Source: Candidatus Sifarchaeum marinoarchaea (lineage in GTDB: Archaea; Asgardarchaeota; Sifarchaeia; Borrarchaeales; Borrarchaeaceae). From it: a stretch of 37,459 nt of DNA. The notes beneath the pieces were generated by a model. That model had not been told where the DNA came from. It saw only the letters and a list, made by a program, of their open reading frames with translations, and did no database searches. Location: the NCBI GenBank assembly GCA_016294985.1, contig JAECRW010000002.1, positions 1-37,459 of the forward strand. The letters run 5' to 3'. The position numbers and the translations under genes were made by a program. Positions 1 through 7,325 of the stretch are shown in pieces. Position 1 is the stretch's first letter; each line of letters begins with the position of its first letter.

Positions 1-63
1 GACTTCAAGCGCATTCGGTATAGTCACATCATCTTTTGTTAACATATAGATTAGCTCGGTCAC
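1..63 (-). CDS. 5' end of an unidentified gene running off the left edge
   Basis: A GTG codon at 63-61 is preceded by a strong Shine-Dalgarno sequence, GGAGGTG, at 76-70 on the minus strand with six bases between them. The frame then stays open to the window edge. The 21 visible residues begin M-T-E-L-I-Y-M-L-T-K-D-D-V-T-I-P-N. This is too little to name a family. The gene lies about 100 bases downstream of the ESCRT-II-like gene on the same strand. A TATA-like TTTTTAAAAAA on the minus strand near 124-134 could give it its own transcript. It does not resemble the start of Vps25 or Vps4. Confidence 0.6.
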   Translation of the reverse strand, partial: MTELIYMLTKDDVTIPNALEV

Positions 64-165
64 CCGATGCACCTCCAAGATTAAGTTTAGCTAGTAGTAT
101 GGAAACAACTTACATAAAGCCTTTTTTAAAAAGAGTTCGCCAGTTAAAATTAGAGTAGGGCAGTT

Positions 166-930
166 CTACATCTTTCCTTTAAAACAAGGGAAGAACCATA
201 GATCACCACTAGCGTAACTAGAGTCATATCTTGCGATATCAGCAGCAGTTAATTCTTTAAAAGCGCGTTTAGCACGTTCTTTTGACCAACCTGCTTGCAT
301 GACGTCTGCCAGTGTCAACCAACCTTTTTCTGCTGCAAGATTAAGAACCTCACGGAGGTCATCACTTAGAGCCACATCAACAAATTCCACAAGCTTAACA
401 CCAGATTTCAGTTTTTTTATCCCTGGAATTACTTTTTGTTTCTCAAGTTTTTTAACCGTTTTTTCTACATCTTGAGGCGAACTCTTCACACCCATTGTTT
501 TTAATTCCGCCAAGAGCTCTGCAATAGAAACAAGACCTCCTGTCTCGTCTAATTTGTTCTCCCCAATCAACAAGATTTTTTCAGAGAGTTTATCAAAGTA
601 TTTTCCTTTGAAAAGTAAAGGCTTGGTTAGCTTTTCACCAGGAAGAGGAGGCAGTCCTGCTTCGACTCTCATCTGTCGATATTTTTCAAGGATTGCAGCA
701 GGCATCGTGCATACATCAGTCCCATATTTTTTTTCAATTCTTTCTAAGCCTTTTTTCAACTCTGCAATTCTTTCCATATCAGCTTCAAGATCCTGAAACT
801 GAAGTGACTTTTCAAATCCTCTGTATGCATCCTCCTTTGGCGAAATTTGTTCTATATTCGCACCGCATTTAGGACAAAATTTTGCATCATCAGGAAGTGA
901 TGTACCACATTTAGGACAATATGGACTCAT
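166..930 (-). CDS. ESCRT-II EAP30/Vps22-like protein with N-terminal zinc ribbon
   Basis: The protein has 254 residues. Residues 5-22 form a zinc ribbon (C5, C8, C19, C22, as two CPKCG knuckles). Residues 45-95 are helical and resemble the EAP30 N-terminal helices. Residues 110-250 fit the tandem winged helices of EAP30 (Vps22/Vps36): a GGL turn at 131-133, an SPQD helix start at 151-154, an L-S-D-D segment at 188-191, GWSKERA at 214-220, and a final D236 followed by WFFP at 245-248. In eukaryotes EAP30 subunits link ubiquitinated cargo to ESCRT-III, and yeast Vps36 carries zinc fingers; a similar role for this ribbon is inference. It lies 56 bases downstream of the ESCRT-III-like gene on the same strand. 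ATG 930 was chosen because the ribbon begins at once and an AAGGGA lies just upstream. The family call rests on remembered family patterns, not on a search. Confidence 0.8.
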   Translation of the reverse strand: MSPYCPKCGTSLPDDAKFCPKCGANIEQISPKEDAYRGFEKSLQFQDLEADMERIAELKKGLERIEKKYGTDVCTMPAAILEKYRQMRVEAGLPPLPGEKLTKPLLFKGKYFDKLSEKILLIGENKLDETGGLVSIAELLAELKTMGVKSSPQDVEKTVKKLEKQKVIPGIKKLKSGVKLVEFVDVALSDDLREVLNLAAEKGWLTLADVMQAGWSKERAKRAFKELTAADIARYDSSYASGDLWFFPCFKGKM

Positions 931-986
931 TAAAATCCCTTCTTTGGCATAAATAGTATCTATAATGAATTTAATTTTGAGGGAAA

Positions 987-1583
987 TTATAATTCAGTTT
1001 CTTTTCCTTTTTTTGAGACTTCCTTACTTTTCTTGTTTGAATCTGTCACATCATCTGAATAGACAGAGTTTGTATCTTTTTCCAGAGAAGTTTCCTCTTG
1101 AAAGTCAGATTCTGTAGTCTCTCCCGTAAGAGGCGAAGGCGATACTTGAGAGTCAATTTCTGCTGGAATGGTGCCAAGTTTTTCATCAGCCTCACGAGTT
1201 TGCTTGATATGTTGTTCAAGATTGCTCATAATACCCATTACTTTTGCTGGATCGATTTCTTCAGAAGAAGAAGTTGTCCCTAAAAGTGCTGAAACCTCGG
1301 GAAGTATTATCAGATATTCAATCATACTTTCTGCCCTACTGAGCTTCATAATCTCATTTTTTATATCATTTTGTTCGTCTGTTATTAGTTGACATTCCTC
1401 TAGGAGTCTAATAGCTTCCTCCTTGTCACCTGCCGCTTTAGCTTCTTGTGCGGCAATGTATTTAGTTCGAAACTGTTTTTCCAGTTGTGCTCTTCGCTTT
1501 TCTAACTGGGCAATAGCTTTTTTGATCGAATAACTGAGTCTTATTTGCTTTTCAGTATTACTTTGACTATTCCATATTCCCAT
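987..1583 (-). CDS. ESCRT-III (Snf7/CdvB)-like coiled-coil protein
   Basis: The protein has 198 residues. Residues 12-95 are almost entirely helical and rich in K, R, E and Q. They form a long hairpin: a basic helix to about residue 48, a turn (AAGDKEEA, 50-57), then a second long helix to about 92. This is the Snf7 core, including the small A-x-x-x-G-D/N-x-x-x-A turn shared by Snf7 and CdvB. Helices follow at 110-137, then a Ser/Thr/Glu/Asp-rich tail with a basic KKSKEVSKKGK end. A basic first half and acidic linker are typical of ESCRT-III, which polymerises on membranes during division, budding and repair. No clear MIT-interacting motif is seen in the tail. Its neighbour is an EAP30-like ESCRT-II gene, which strengthens the call. 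Other coiled-coil families remain possible. Confidence 0.68.
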   Translation of the reverse strand: MGIWNSQSNTEKQIRLSYSIKKAIAQLEKRRAQLEKQFRTKYIAAQEAKAAGDKEEAIRLLEECQLITDEQNDIKNEIMKLSRAESMIEYLIILPEVSALLGTTSSSEEIDPAKVMGIMSNLEQHIKQTREADEKLGTIPAEIDSQVSPSPLTGETTESDFQEETSLEKDTNSVYSDDVTDSNKKSKEVSKKGKETEL

Positions 1584-1636
1584 TTAAGACGCCTTTGACC
1601 GCTTTATTCAATAAAAATGAGCACACGGACCTTAAT

Positions 1637-2665
1637 TTACTTTTTGAATATTTGTTCTAATGCACGCCATAAATGATCAGATGTCGGTCTTGGTATCTCT
1701 CTGTACTCATTCTCCTTTGTATAGATCTTGCGTAATTGTGGATCTCCTACGAATTCACCAATTATACGTGCAGCTATATTTTCGTTCTCCAGTTTTTTTA
1801 CAATTGTTGGGGCCTTTTCTGGGCTTGCTGAAATGATTAAACATCCAGAACTAATTAGTTGAAATGGATCGATTCCAAAAACCTCACAGATCGCTTTTGT
1901 TTCCGAAGCTAGTGGGATTAACTCTTCGTGAATATGTAAACCAAGTTGAGAGGCATCCGCAATCTCATGGAGGCCCAAAAATATACCTCCTTCTGTGGGA
2001 TCATGCATTGCGTTGATGCCTCCCACCTTCATCGCAATTTGAGAATCTTTTACCACGCTAATTTGTTTAATGAAGTTTTTTGCCCGTTTAACAACGGTTT
2101 TTTCCAAATGTTGGCTAAGCACACTTTCCATTTCCTCAGCTAATATTGACGTGCCTTCCAACCCAACACTCTTTGTGACTATAATCTGATCGCCAGGTTT
2201 TGCTCCATGAGAAGTTACATAATGATCTATTGATGTCTCTCCAACCATAATCCCAACAACAATTGGTCTACTAATACCAGGCGTAATTTCAGTATGACCT
2301 CCAGCTACGGTTATATTCAGTTCTTTTGCTGCAGTATCAATTTGTGAAATAATTTGGTCTAATACTGCTCTATGATCGATGTCTGCTTTATCAGGCAATA
2401 AAATCGTTGTTAAGTACCAGAGTGGAGTGGCACCACAAGTTGCCACATCATTTGCATTAATGTGAACTGAAAGCCAGCCAACGCTCTCTAAGCTACCTGT
2501 TATGGGATCCGTTGTCACAACAATCACCTTTCCATTCATTTTGATAATTGCTGCGTCTTCACCTATGCCAGGCGCAAGTAGGAGACGTGGATTTTGCACC
2601 CCCAAGTGTTCAAAAACAATAGTTCGTAAGACATCCATAGGTATTTTTCCGGGAGGGAATGCCAT
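1637..2665 (-). CDS. AIR synthase-related protein (HypE/ThiL superfamily)
   Basis: This is an ATP-grasping protein of the PurM/HypE/ThiL superfamily, about 342 residues long. The N-terminal part has GIGEDAAII, then TTDPITGSLESVGWLSV and NANDVATCGATP, the usual nucleotide- and metal-binding segments. The second domain has MHDPTEGGI and a glycine-rich SSGCLIIS segment. Genuine HypE ends in a cysteine that carries the thiocarbamate; this protein ends RALEQIFKK with no terminal cysteine, and no hydrogenase genes are near. It is therefore better called HypE-like, with unknown substrate. ATG 2665 is preferred over the upstream TTG because GGAGGAG lies nine bases before it. It ends 53 bases before the ESCRT-III-like gene, so the three genes may be co-transcribed. 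Confidence 0.85.
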   Translation of the reverse strand: MAFPPGKIPMDVLRTIVFEHLGVQNPRLLLAPGIGEDAAIIKMNGKVIVVTTDPITGSLESVGWLSVHINANDVATCGATPLWYLTTILLPDKADIDHRAVLDQIISQIDTAAKELNITVAGGHTEITPGISRPIVVGIMVGETSIDHYVTSHGAKPGDQIIVTKSVGLEGTSILAEEMESVLSQHLEKTVVKRAKNFIKQISVVKDSQIAMKVGGINAMHDPTEGGIFLGLHEIADASQLGLHIHEELIPLASETKAICEVFGIDPFQLISSGCLIISASPEKAPTIVKKLENENIAARIIGEFVGDPQLRKIYTKENEYREIPRPTSDHLWRALEQIFKK

Positions 2666-2785
2666 TAACAAGCTCCTCCATTATAATCTCTTTTTTGAGA
2701 AAGACATATGATTGAAGAAATCTTTTGAAGTATAATCGACTATCTCAACGAGATTTAAAAATTGGTATGGGCGTGATGAAACCAA

Positions 2786-3748
2786 TTGAAGCAGGACAAT
2801 ATTCATAGAGTTCGTCTTCCTGTTCCTTTCTTTGTTAGGCATGTTTACGCCCATTTAATTGAAAATCATGATAATTCAAGTTTGGTTTTAATCGATTGTG
2901 GCCCCGCGACTGAAGAGGCGTTTAACACACTTACCACTTATGTCCAATCTATCGGATACTCTATGGATGATATCGAGGCATGCATAGTTACACACTCTCA
3001 TTATGAACATTATGGCCTGTTTAAAAAAATTAAAGATGAGTGTAATGCACAAATCTTTGCGCATCAGGATATTATCACCTCTACGTCTGACTTAAAGGAC
3101 GATCTTTCGTTGAGATCCGAGTTACTTGTTACAAATGGGATGCCAATAGTAACGGTAAACCAGTTTCTGAAAACGTATCAAGACATTATAAAGAATACGC
3201 CCATGACTGATATTGATAGAATGTTAACTCACGAAGAATCTATTTTCACAAATTCTCTGAAATTGCGAATTATTTGGACTCCAGGGCATAGCGCAGATCA
3301 TATTTGCATATATAATGAAAAATCAAGGACAATGTTTACAGGAGATCATATTATCTCAAATGTTACGCCTCAAATCGGTCACAGATGTATAGAACAACTA
3401 GAAGATCCTCTAAAAACGTATCAACAATCTCTTCAAGAGTTGTTAAACTATGATATTGTAATCGCTTATCCCGGTCATAACGAGACGATTGAAAATGCTC
3501 ATAAGCGAATACTAGAGATTTTAAGACATCATAATTCTCGGGAAAGGTGGATTTTAGAAACTCTAGAGAACAAAAAACTAACAGCGTTCGAAATTTCAAA
3601 AAGAGTTTTCGGAGAGAATCAACCACTTATTGGGAATATAATTTCTTGTACTGAAACAATTGCGCATCTTAAATCACTAAGGGGGCAAGGTAAGGTTAAT
3701 AAGATAAACAAAGACGGAATTTACTCGTATGAGAGGTCATACAAATAG
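2786..3748 (+). CDS. Metallo-beta-lactamase fold hydrolase with C-terminal winged helix (LACTB2-like)
   Basis: The protein has 320 residues. The MBL fold spans about 10-240: the metal motif is H70-S-H72-Y-E74-H75, further ligands are H168 (TPGHSADH), D187 (TGDH) and H231 (YPGH). The canonical motif is HxHxDH; here the Asp is Glu. Residues about 250-320 form a winged-helix-like tail (KKLTAFEISKRVFG and following), as in LACTB2-type proteins, some of which are endoribonucleases. Substrate is unknown. The start is TTG 2786: a GTGATG at 2773-2778 is a good Shine-Dalgarno match at the right distance, and the ATG codons upstream run into a stop in other frames. Confidence 0.85.
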   Translation: MKQDNIHRVRLPVPFFVRHVYAHLIENHDNSSLVLIDCGPATEEAFNTLTTYVQSIGYSMDDIEACIVTHSHYEHYGLFKKIKDECNAQIFAHQDIITSTSDLKDDLSLRSELLVTNGMPIVTVNQFLKTYQDIIKNTPMTDIDRMLTHEESIFTNSLKLRIIWTPGHSADHICIYNEKSRTMFTGDHIISNVTPQIGHRCIEQLEDPLKTYQQSLQELLNYDIVIAYPGHNETIENAHKRILEILRHHNSRERWILETLENKKLTAFEISKRVFGENQPLIGNIISCTETIAHLKSLRGQGKVNKINKDGIYSYERSYK

Positions 3749-3799
3749 GAAATTTCAAAATCAAGAAAATCCTAAATATGTTTAGATTGATATGAGCGC

Positions 3800-4219
3800 T
3801 TAAATCTTTTTCATGACACCCTTAAGGTCTCTCGGGCGTTTGCGTCGTTTTAATACCACCAGTTTTCTGGTGGACGGATTGAATATGGCGAGATTCACAT
3901 GATTATTAAGAAATCGTTTGAGCGAATCAGGAATCATCTTCCATGTTTCGTCAAGAAGACCTAAGTGAATGTTAGCGCCCATAAAAGATGCATAAAAAAG
4001 TGTTTGACCCACAGATTCAAAAACATCGGATAATGACCCCATTTGAACTCTCAAAATGATACCCATAGCAATTTTATCTCGATGATCATACGCAACGAAG
4101 ATAGATCTGTCACTTAGATATTCTTCTTCTATTTTCGAAAAGTTATGCATTAGGGTTTTTTTCAAGCCTTCGTGCAACAGTTGTCGGTGCTTTTCATCTG
4201 GAGGCATGTACATCATCAT
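3800..4219 (-). CDS. Uncharacterised protein, possible inactive PD-(D/E)XK-like fold
   Basis: I do not recognise this 139-residue protein as a named family. It has an amphipathic N-terminal helix (residues 8-30), a likely strand pair (SIFVAYD 39-45; AMGIILRVQM 51-60), a helix containing VFESVGQTLFYAS (66-78), a strand NIHLGLLD (83-90), and a very basic end (KRRKRPR 124-130). The order, with S/A-VGQ-x-L-x-YA on a helix after the second strand, recalls PD-(D/E)XK nuclease-like proteins, but the expected E-x-K is R-V-Q here, so activity would be lost. This is a weak inference. A minus-strand TATA-like element at 4239-4250 is about 26 bases from the ATG, so the mRNA may be leaderless. Confidence 0.6.
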   Translation of the reverse strand: MMMYMPPDEKHRQLLHEGLKKTLMHNFSKIEEEYLSDRSIFVAYDHRDKIAMGIILRVQMGSLSDVFESVGQTLFYASFMGANIHLGLLDETWKMIPDSLKRFLNNHVNLAIFNPSTRKLVVLKRRKRPRDLKGVMKKI

Positions 4220-4583
4220 ATGAAGTTTACATACACTAATATAAATATCCTTTTTTTAAAACGAATTTCAAGAAAGTCCACAGCGTGGTAGAATATCTGC
4301 TTAGTGAAATGTTAAAAACCTATGAATATTCTAATTCATAACTTTTTAATTCCGAGAAATAAGCGCTGTAAGAAATGGTTTTATACGTGGTTTTAATGTT
4401 GAAAATGTTTGAGTAGAATTAGTTCATATCAGAATTCAATGAAAAAAGACAGAATGAGCAAATTTCGTAATTTTTCTAAAAACGCAGTTAAACAAAAATT
4501 ACGGGTAAATCCGTTTAAGAGAATTTCTTTATAGACTAAGATGTAATCTTTGCCCTATAAATTTTTAATTTCTTAAGCAGTAA
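4220..4583. other. 364-base gap between two minus-strand genes
   Basis: The gap is AT-rich and holds no recognisable RNA gene. It contains the minus-strand TATA-like element of the 139-residue protein (4239-4250), and an open frame on the plus strand from ATG 4439 to TAG 4534 for 31 residues (10 of them Lys or Arg). There is no clear Shine-Dalgarno sequence before that ATG and no family match, so I do not call it a gene. Confidence 0.5.
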
Positions 4584-4805
4584 TTATAGAGCATTATTTT
4601 CGACGACGTACTGCGTGCTTCCCTTTATACGAACCAACGATGTTAAATAACCTGCGATCCTATTACGCAGTTTTTTTGATTGAAAATCAAGGATTTCATC
4701 TAATACCATTTTATTTTTTTCAAAATCATCGTTAATTAAATCACCGTACTTTTCCAAAAGATTCTTGGCAATTCGTTTGATATGTGAAGGCCTAATCTTT
4801 CCCAT
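4584..4805 (-). CDS. rps17e: 30S ribosomal protein S17e
   Basis: The protein has 73 residues, close to the usual 60-70 for archaeal S17e. It starts MGKIRPSHIKRIAKNLLEKY, has the F-x-x-N-K helix (DFEKNKMVLDEI), and the family signature SKKLRNRIAGYLTSLVR at about 49-65. It is part of the small ribosomal subunit. The start is ATG 4805, with GAGGAA about eight bases upstream on the minus strand. It is monocistronic here; the divergent gene at 4957 is a metabolic aminotransferase. Confidence 0.95.
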   Translation of the reverse strand: MGKIRPSHIKRIAKNLLEKYGDLINDDFEKNKMVLDEILDFQSKKLRNRIAGYLTSLVRIKGSTQYVVENNAL

Positions 4806-4956
4806 TTATTTATTCCTCAGGTGTTGTATTTGTTCGTCCATGCACAATTCAGTTTAATAACTTTTTCTTTGAAGGAATGATTGAAAGGATTGCCCTTACT
4901 TTTTTAAATGAATGCATCGACTTGCAAGTATGAAAAATTTTGTGGCGTGAGAGTCT

Positions 4957-6123
4957 ATGAGGATCATTTCAGAGAGAATGAAGGATATTCCTCCATCTGG
5001 AACATTAAAAATGCTTGCAAAGTCCAAAGAACTGGAACAAAAAGGAAGAAAAATTATACATTTAGAGATAGGCCAGCCGGATTTTGACACGCCCCCACAT
5101 ATCAAAGAGGCTGCAATCAATGCGTTGAAAGAAGGATTCACAAAATATACCTCAAGCCAGGGAATCCCACAATTATTAGCGGCAATTGCGGAAGACACAA
5201 GCATGGGAGGTGTATCCATCACACCAAAAAATGTTATTGTAACCCCTGGTGCAAAACATGCAATTCTTCTGACTATGCTTGCAACTTTGAACCCTGGAGA
5301 TGAAGTTTTAGTTCCAACACCAGCTTGGCCCACGTATTTTACTACTATAAAAATGGCAGGTGGCGTTGATATTCAAATTCCAGTTGATACTTATGATGAA
5401 AGTATTGTGGATAAATTAAGGGATGGGATTACAAGAAAAACTAAAATGATTCTTATTAACTCACCAAATAATCCATTAGGAGACGTTATGGACAAAGAAG
5501 TATTGAACGCAATCTATCAACTTGCAATAGAACACGATCTGTTGATTCTTTCTGATGAAATCTATCAAAAACTTGTTTATGATATTGGTGAAAGAGCAGT
5601 TAGCATATTATCTATAGACAAAGCGTGTGAAAGAACGATAATTATCAATGGTTTTTCGAAAGCGTATTCTATGACGGGCTGGCGATTGGGATATGCTGTA
5701 ACATCCCCAGAGATAGTACAAAATATGATTCGAATTCAACAAAATTCTACTACATGCCCAACTAGTTTCGTACAGGCCGCTGGCATTGTTGCTTTGCAAG
5801 GCTCTCAAGAGCCGGTGAAACGTATGATAGAGCGATTTAATGAACGGAGAAAAGAAATAACGCGTTTATTAAATAGTATAGACGGTGTAAAATGTAGTCT
5901 CCCAAAAGGTGCGTTCTATGTATTTCCTGACTTCTCCGAACTGAAACTTCCATCAGAAATATTTGCATTGAAACTACTTGAAAACAAAGGAGTAGCTACA
6001 GCGCCAGGTGTAGTATTCGGAAAAGGTGGCGAATATCATCTAAGATTATCTTATGCCAATGCGCTAGAAGAAATACGTCGCGGAGCAGGGCTTATTAAAG
6101 AACTCGTAGAAGGTGAAATTTAG
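4957..6123 (+). CDS. PLP-dependent aspartate-type aminotransferase (class I/II)
   Basis: The protein has 388 residues, normal for class I aminotransferases of the AspB family. Visible motifs: GQPDFDTPPHI near residue 37, YTSSQGIPQL in the substrate region, NSPNNPLG (PLP-contacting Asn), SDEIYQKLVYD (Asp for the pyridine N, Tyr for O3'), GFSKAYSMTGWRLGY (Schiff-base lysine) and a late YHLRLSYA containing the Arg that binds the substrate carboxylate. It transfers an amino group between an amino acid and a 2-oxo acid; the exact substrate cannot be read. ATG 4957 has GGCGTGAG upstream. A plus-strand TTTTTTAAAT near 4900-4909 may be its TATA box. Confidence 0.93.
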   Translation: MRIISERMKDIPPSGTLKMLAKSKELEQKGRKIIHLEIGQPDFDTPPHIKEAAINALKEGFTKYTSSQGIPQLLAAIAEDTSMGGVSITPKNVIVTPGAKHAILLTMLATLNPGDEVLVPTPAWPTYFTTIKMAGGVDIQIPVDTYDESIVDKLRDGITRKTKMILINSPNNPLGDVMDKEVLNAIYQLAIEHDLLILSDEIYQKLVYDIGERAVSILSIDKACERTIIINGFSKAYSMTGWRLGYAVTSPEIVQNMIRIQQNSTTCPTSFVQAAGIVALQGSQEPVKRMIERFNERRKEITRLLNSIDGVKCSLPKGAFYVFPDFSELKLPSEIFALKLLENKGVATAPGVVFGKGGEYHLRLSYANALEEIRRGAGLIKELVEGEI

Positions 6124-6241
6124 AAATATGAGTTTCTCGAGTTTCGCAAAGTAAGTTAATGCTATATCGCGTTAAATTATCATATATTTCGATTAACCGA
6201 TAAACAGTGCATTCAGTAAGCAAATTTTTGAGGAAATTTCT

Positions 6242-6448
6242 GTGAAATCGGTAGATGAAAACAATAATTCATTGGGCGATGAAGACGGAATTCTAATAGA
6301 GGAACAAGAGGTATCTGGTTTTAAGTGTGGAGTTTGTGGGACAAATTTGAAAGTAAAAGTCTTTTATAAAGATGATAAATACTACAGAAGAATTTACTGC
6401 CCAAAATGTAAGTATAGTATCGCTCCATCTGAAAGACCGCCTCTTTGA
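6242..6448 (+). CDS. Small zinc-ribbon protein
   Basis: The protein has 68 residues. It has an acidic N-terminal stretch of about 25 residues followed by a zinc ribbon: CGVCG then CPKC about 25 residues later. The region between is K/Y-rich (KVKVFYKDDKYYRRIY). Such small ribbons bind nucleic acids or partner proteins; no function can be assigned. GTG 6242 is supported by GAGGAA at 6230-6235. It follows the aminotransferase on the same strand with a 118-base gap. Confidence 0.7.
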   Translation: MKSVDENNNSLGDEDGILIEEQEVSGFKCGVCGTNLKVKVFYKDDKYYRRIYCPKCKYSIAPSERPPL

Positions 6449-6575
6449 ACAATTTAGGCAGCCTTCTGTGTTCTTATTAATAAAAACAGTAAAGACATAG
6501 ACTAATGTCGATTAAAATTTAATCAACGAAAACAAAGTCGTAATCCTTGTGGTGTCATTACAAAGGATCTTTTAT

Positions 6576-7106
6576 CTAATCTTTTCTTAATTTCAAGATT
6601 TTTTTAATAATGAGAGAAGAACTATTTAATTCTTCGCTACCGAATTTTGATAGCCTCACAATTTTACAATCAATATTTCTCTCTTTTAGCTCTTCTTCAA
6701 GCCAAGTTATTGAAGGCCATTGATCATATCCAAGTGCAACAATATCTGGACGTATTTCTTCCAAAATTTTCAGTTTATCTCCTCCTTCCGTGCCTAAAAC
6801 GGCCTTATCAACGGGTTTTACTGAACTAACGAGGGCTCTTCTGTGTTCTTCAGAAAATATAGGTCTTTTTCCTTTCATTGCTTCCACGGAAGAATCTCGT
6901 GCAACAACAACTATCAAATAGGCGTTTTCTCCTCCCAATTTCTTTGCTTCTTCGAAATATTTTACATGACCATAGTGGAGAATATCAAACGTCCCAAAAC
7001 ACAAGACGCATTTCCTTTGAAGGGTTTCTGAAGGATATATTCGTTCCGACAAATTGAGCACCAAATTATTCAATAAATAAAACTTGTCATAGTCTCGAAG
7101 TATCAC
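6576..7106 (-). CDS. Cytidylyltransferase-family protein, FAD synthase (RibL)-like
   Basis: The protein has up to 176 residues. The nucleotidyltransferase fold begins FGTFDILHYGHVKYFEEA; HYGH is the HxGH signature. Then come LIVVVARDSSVEAMKGKRP, EEHRRALVSSVKPVDKAVLG and IVALGYDQ, the pattern of archaeal RibL, which adenylates FMN using ATP or CTP. Glycerol-phosphate or other alcohol-phosphate cytidylyltransferase is the alternative. About 30 residues precede the core strand, longer than usual for RibL. The frame opens with GTG at 7106; a shorter start is possible but there is no Met before the core. It is divergent from cdc48. Confidence 0.8.
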   Translation of the reverse strand: MILRDYDKFYLLNNLVLNLSERIYPSETLQRKCVLCFGTFDILHYGHVKYFEEAKKLGGENAYLIVVVARDSSVEAMKGKRPIFSEEHRRALVSSVKPVDKAVLGTEGGDKLKILEEIRPDIVALGYDQWPSITWLEEELKERNIDCKIVRLSKFGSEELNSSSLIIKKILKLRKD

Positions 7107-7217
7107 AAGAGAGATAAGTCTGATTTATGGAAGATTTATTATGGATGAAATAACAACTTATTTGTTTAACGCGATATTGCTAATGTTTAGACAGATATGA
7201 GAGAATATTGTTTACAA

Positions 7218-7230
7218 CGAAATTTAAAAA
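7218..7230 (+). promoter_or_regulatory. BRE/TATA promoter of cdc48
   Basis: CGAAA at 7218-7222 followed by TTTAAAAA at 7223-7230 fits an archaeal BRE plus TATA box. Transcription would begin near 7252, giving a leader of about 70 bases that includes the AAGGAGGT Shine-Dalgarno sequence at 7311-7318. Confidence 0.55.
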
Positions 7231-7325
7231 AGCGTCTGTAAGTATGATAAATGTAAGTTATTCTAATGAATGTAGTAGAATTGTATTTATGAAATCATAT
7301 TCTTGTTATAAAGGAGGTACTTTTG

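Noticed and set aside
1637-2665. HypE proper, implying a hydrogenase locus
   Set aside because: The terminal cysteine is absent and no other hydrogenase maturation or structural gene is present in the window.
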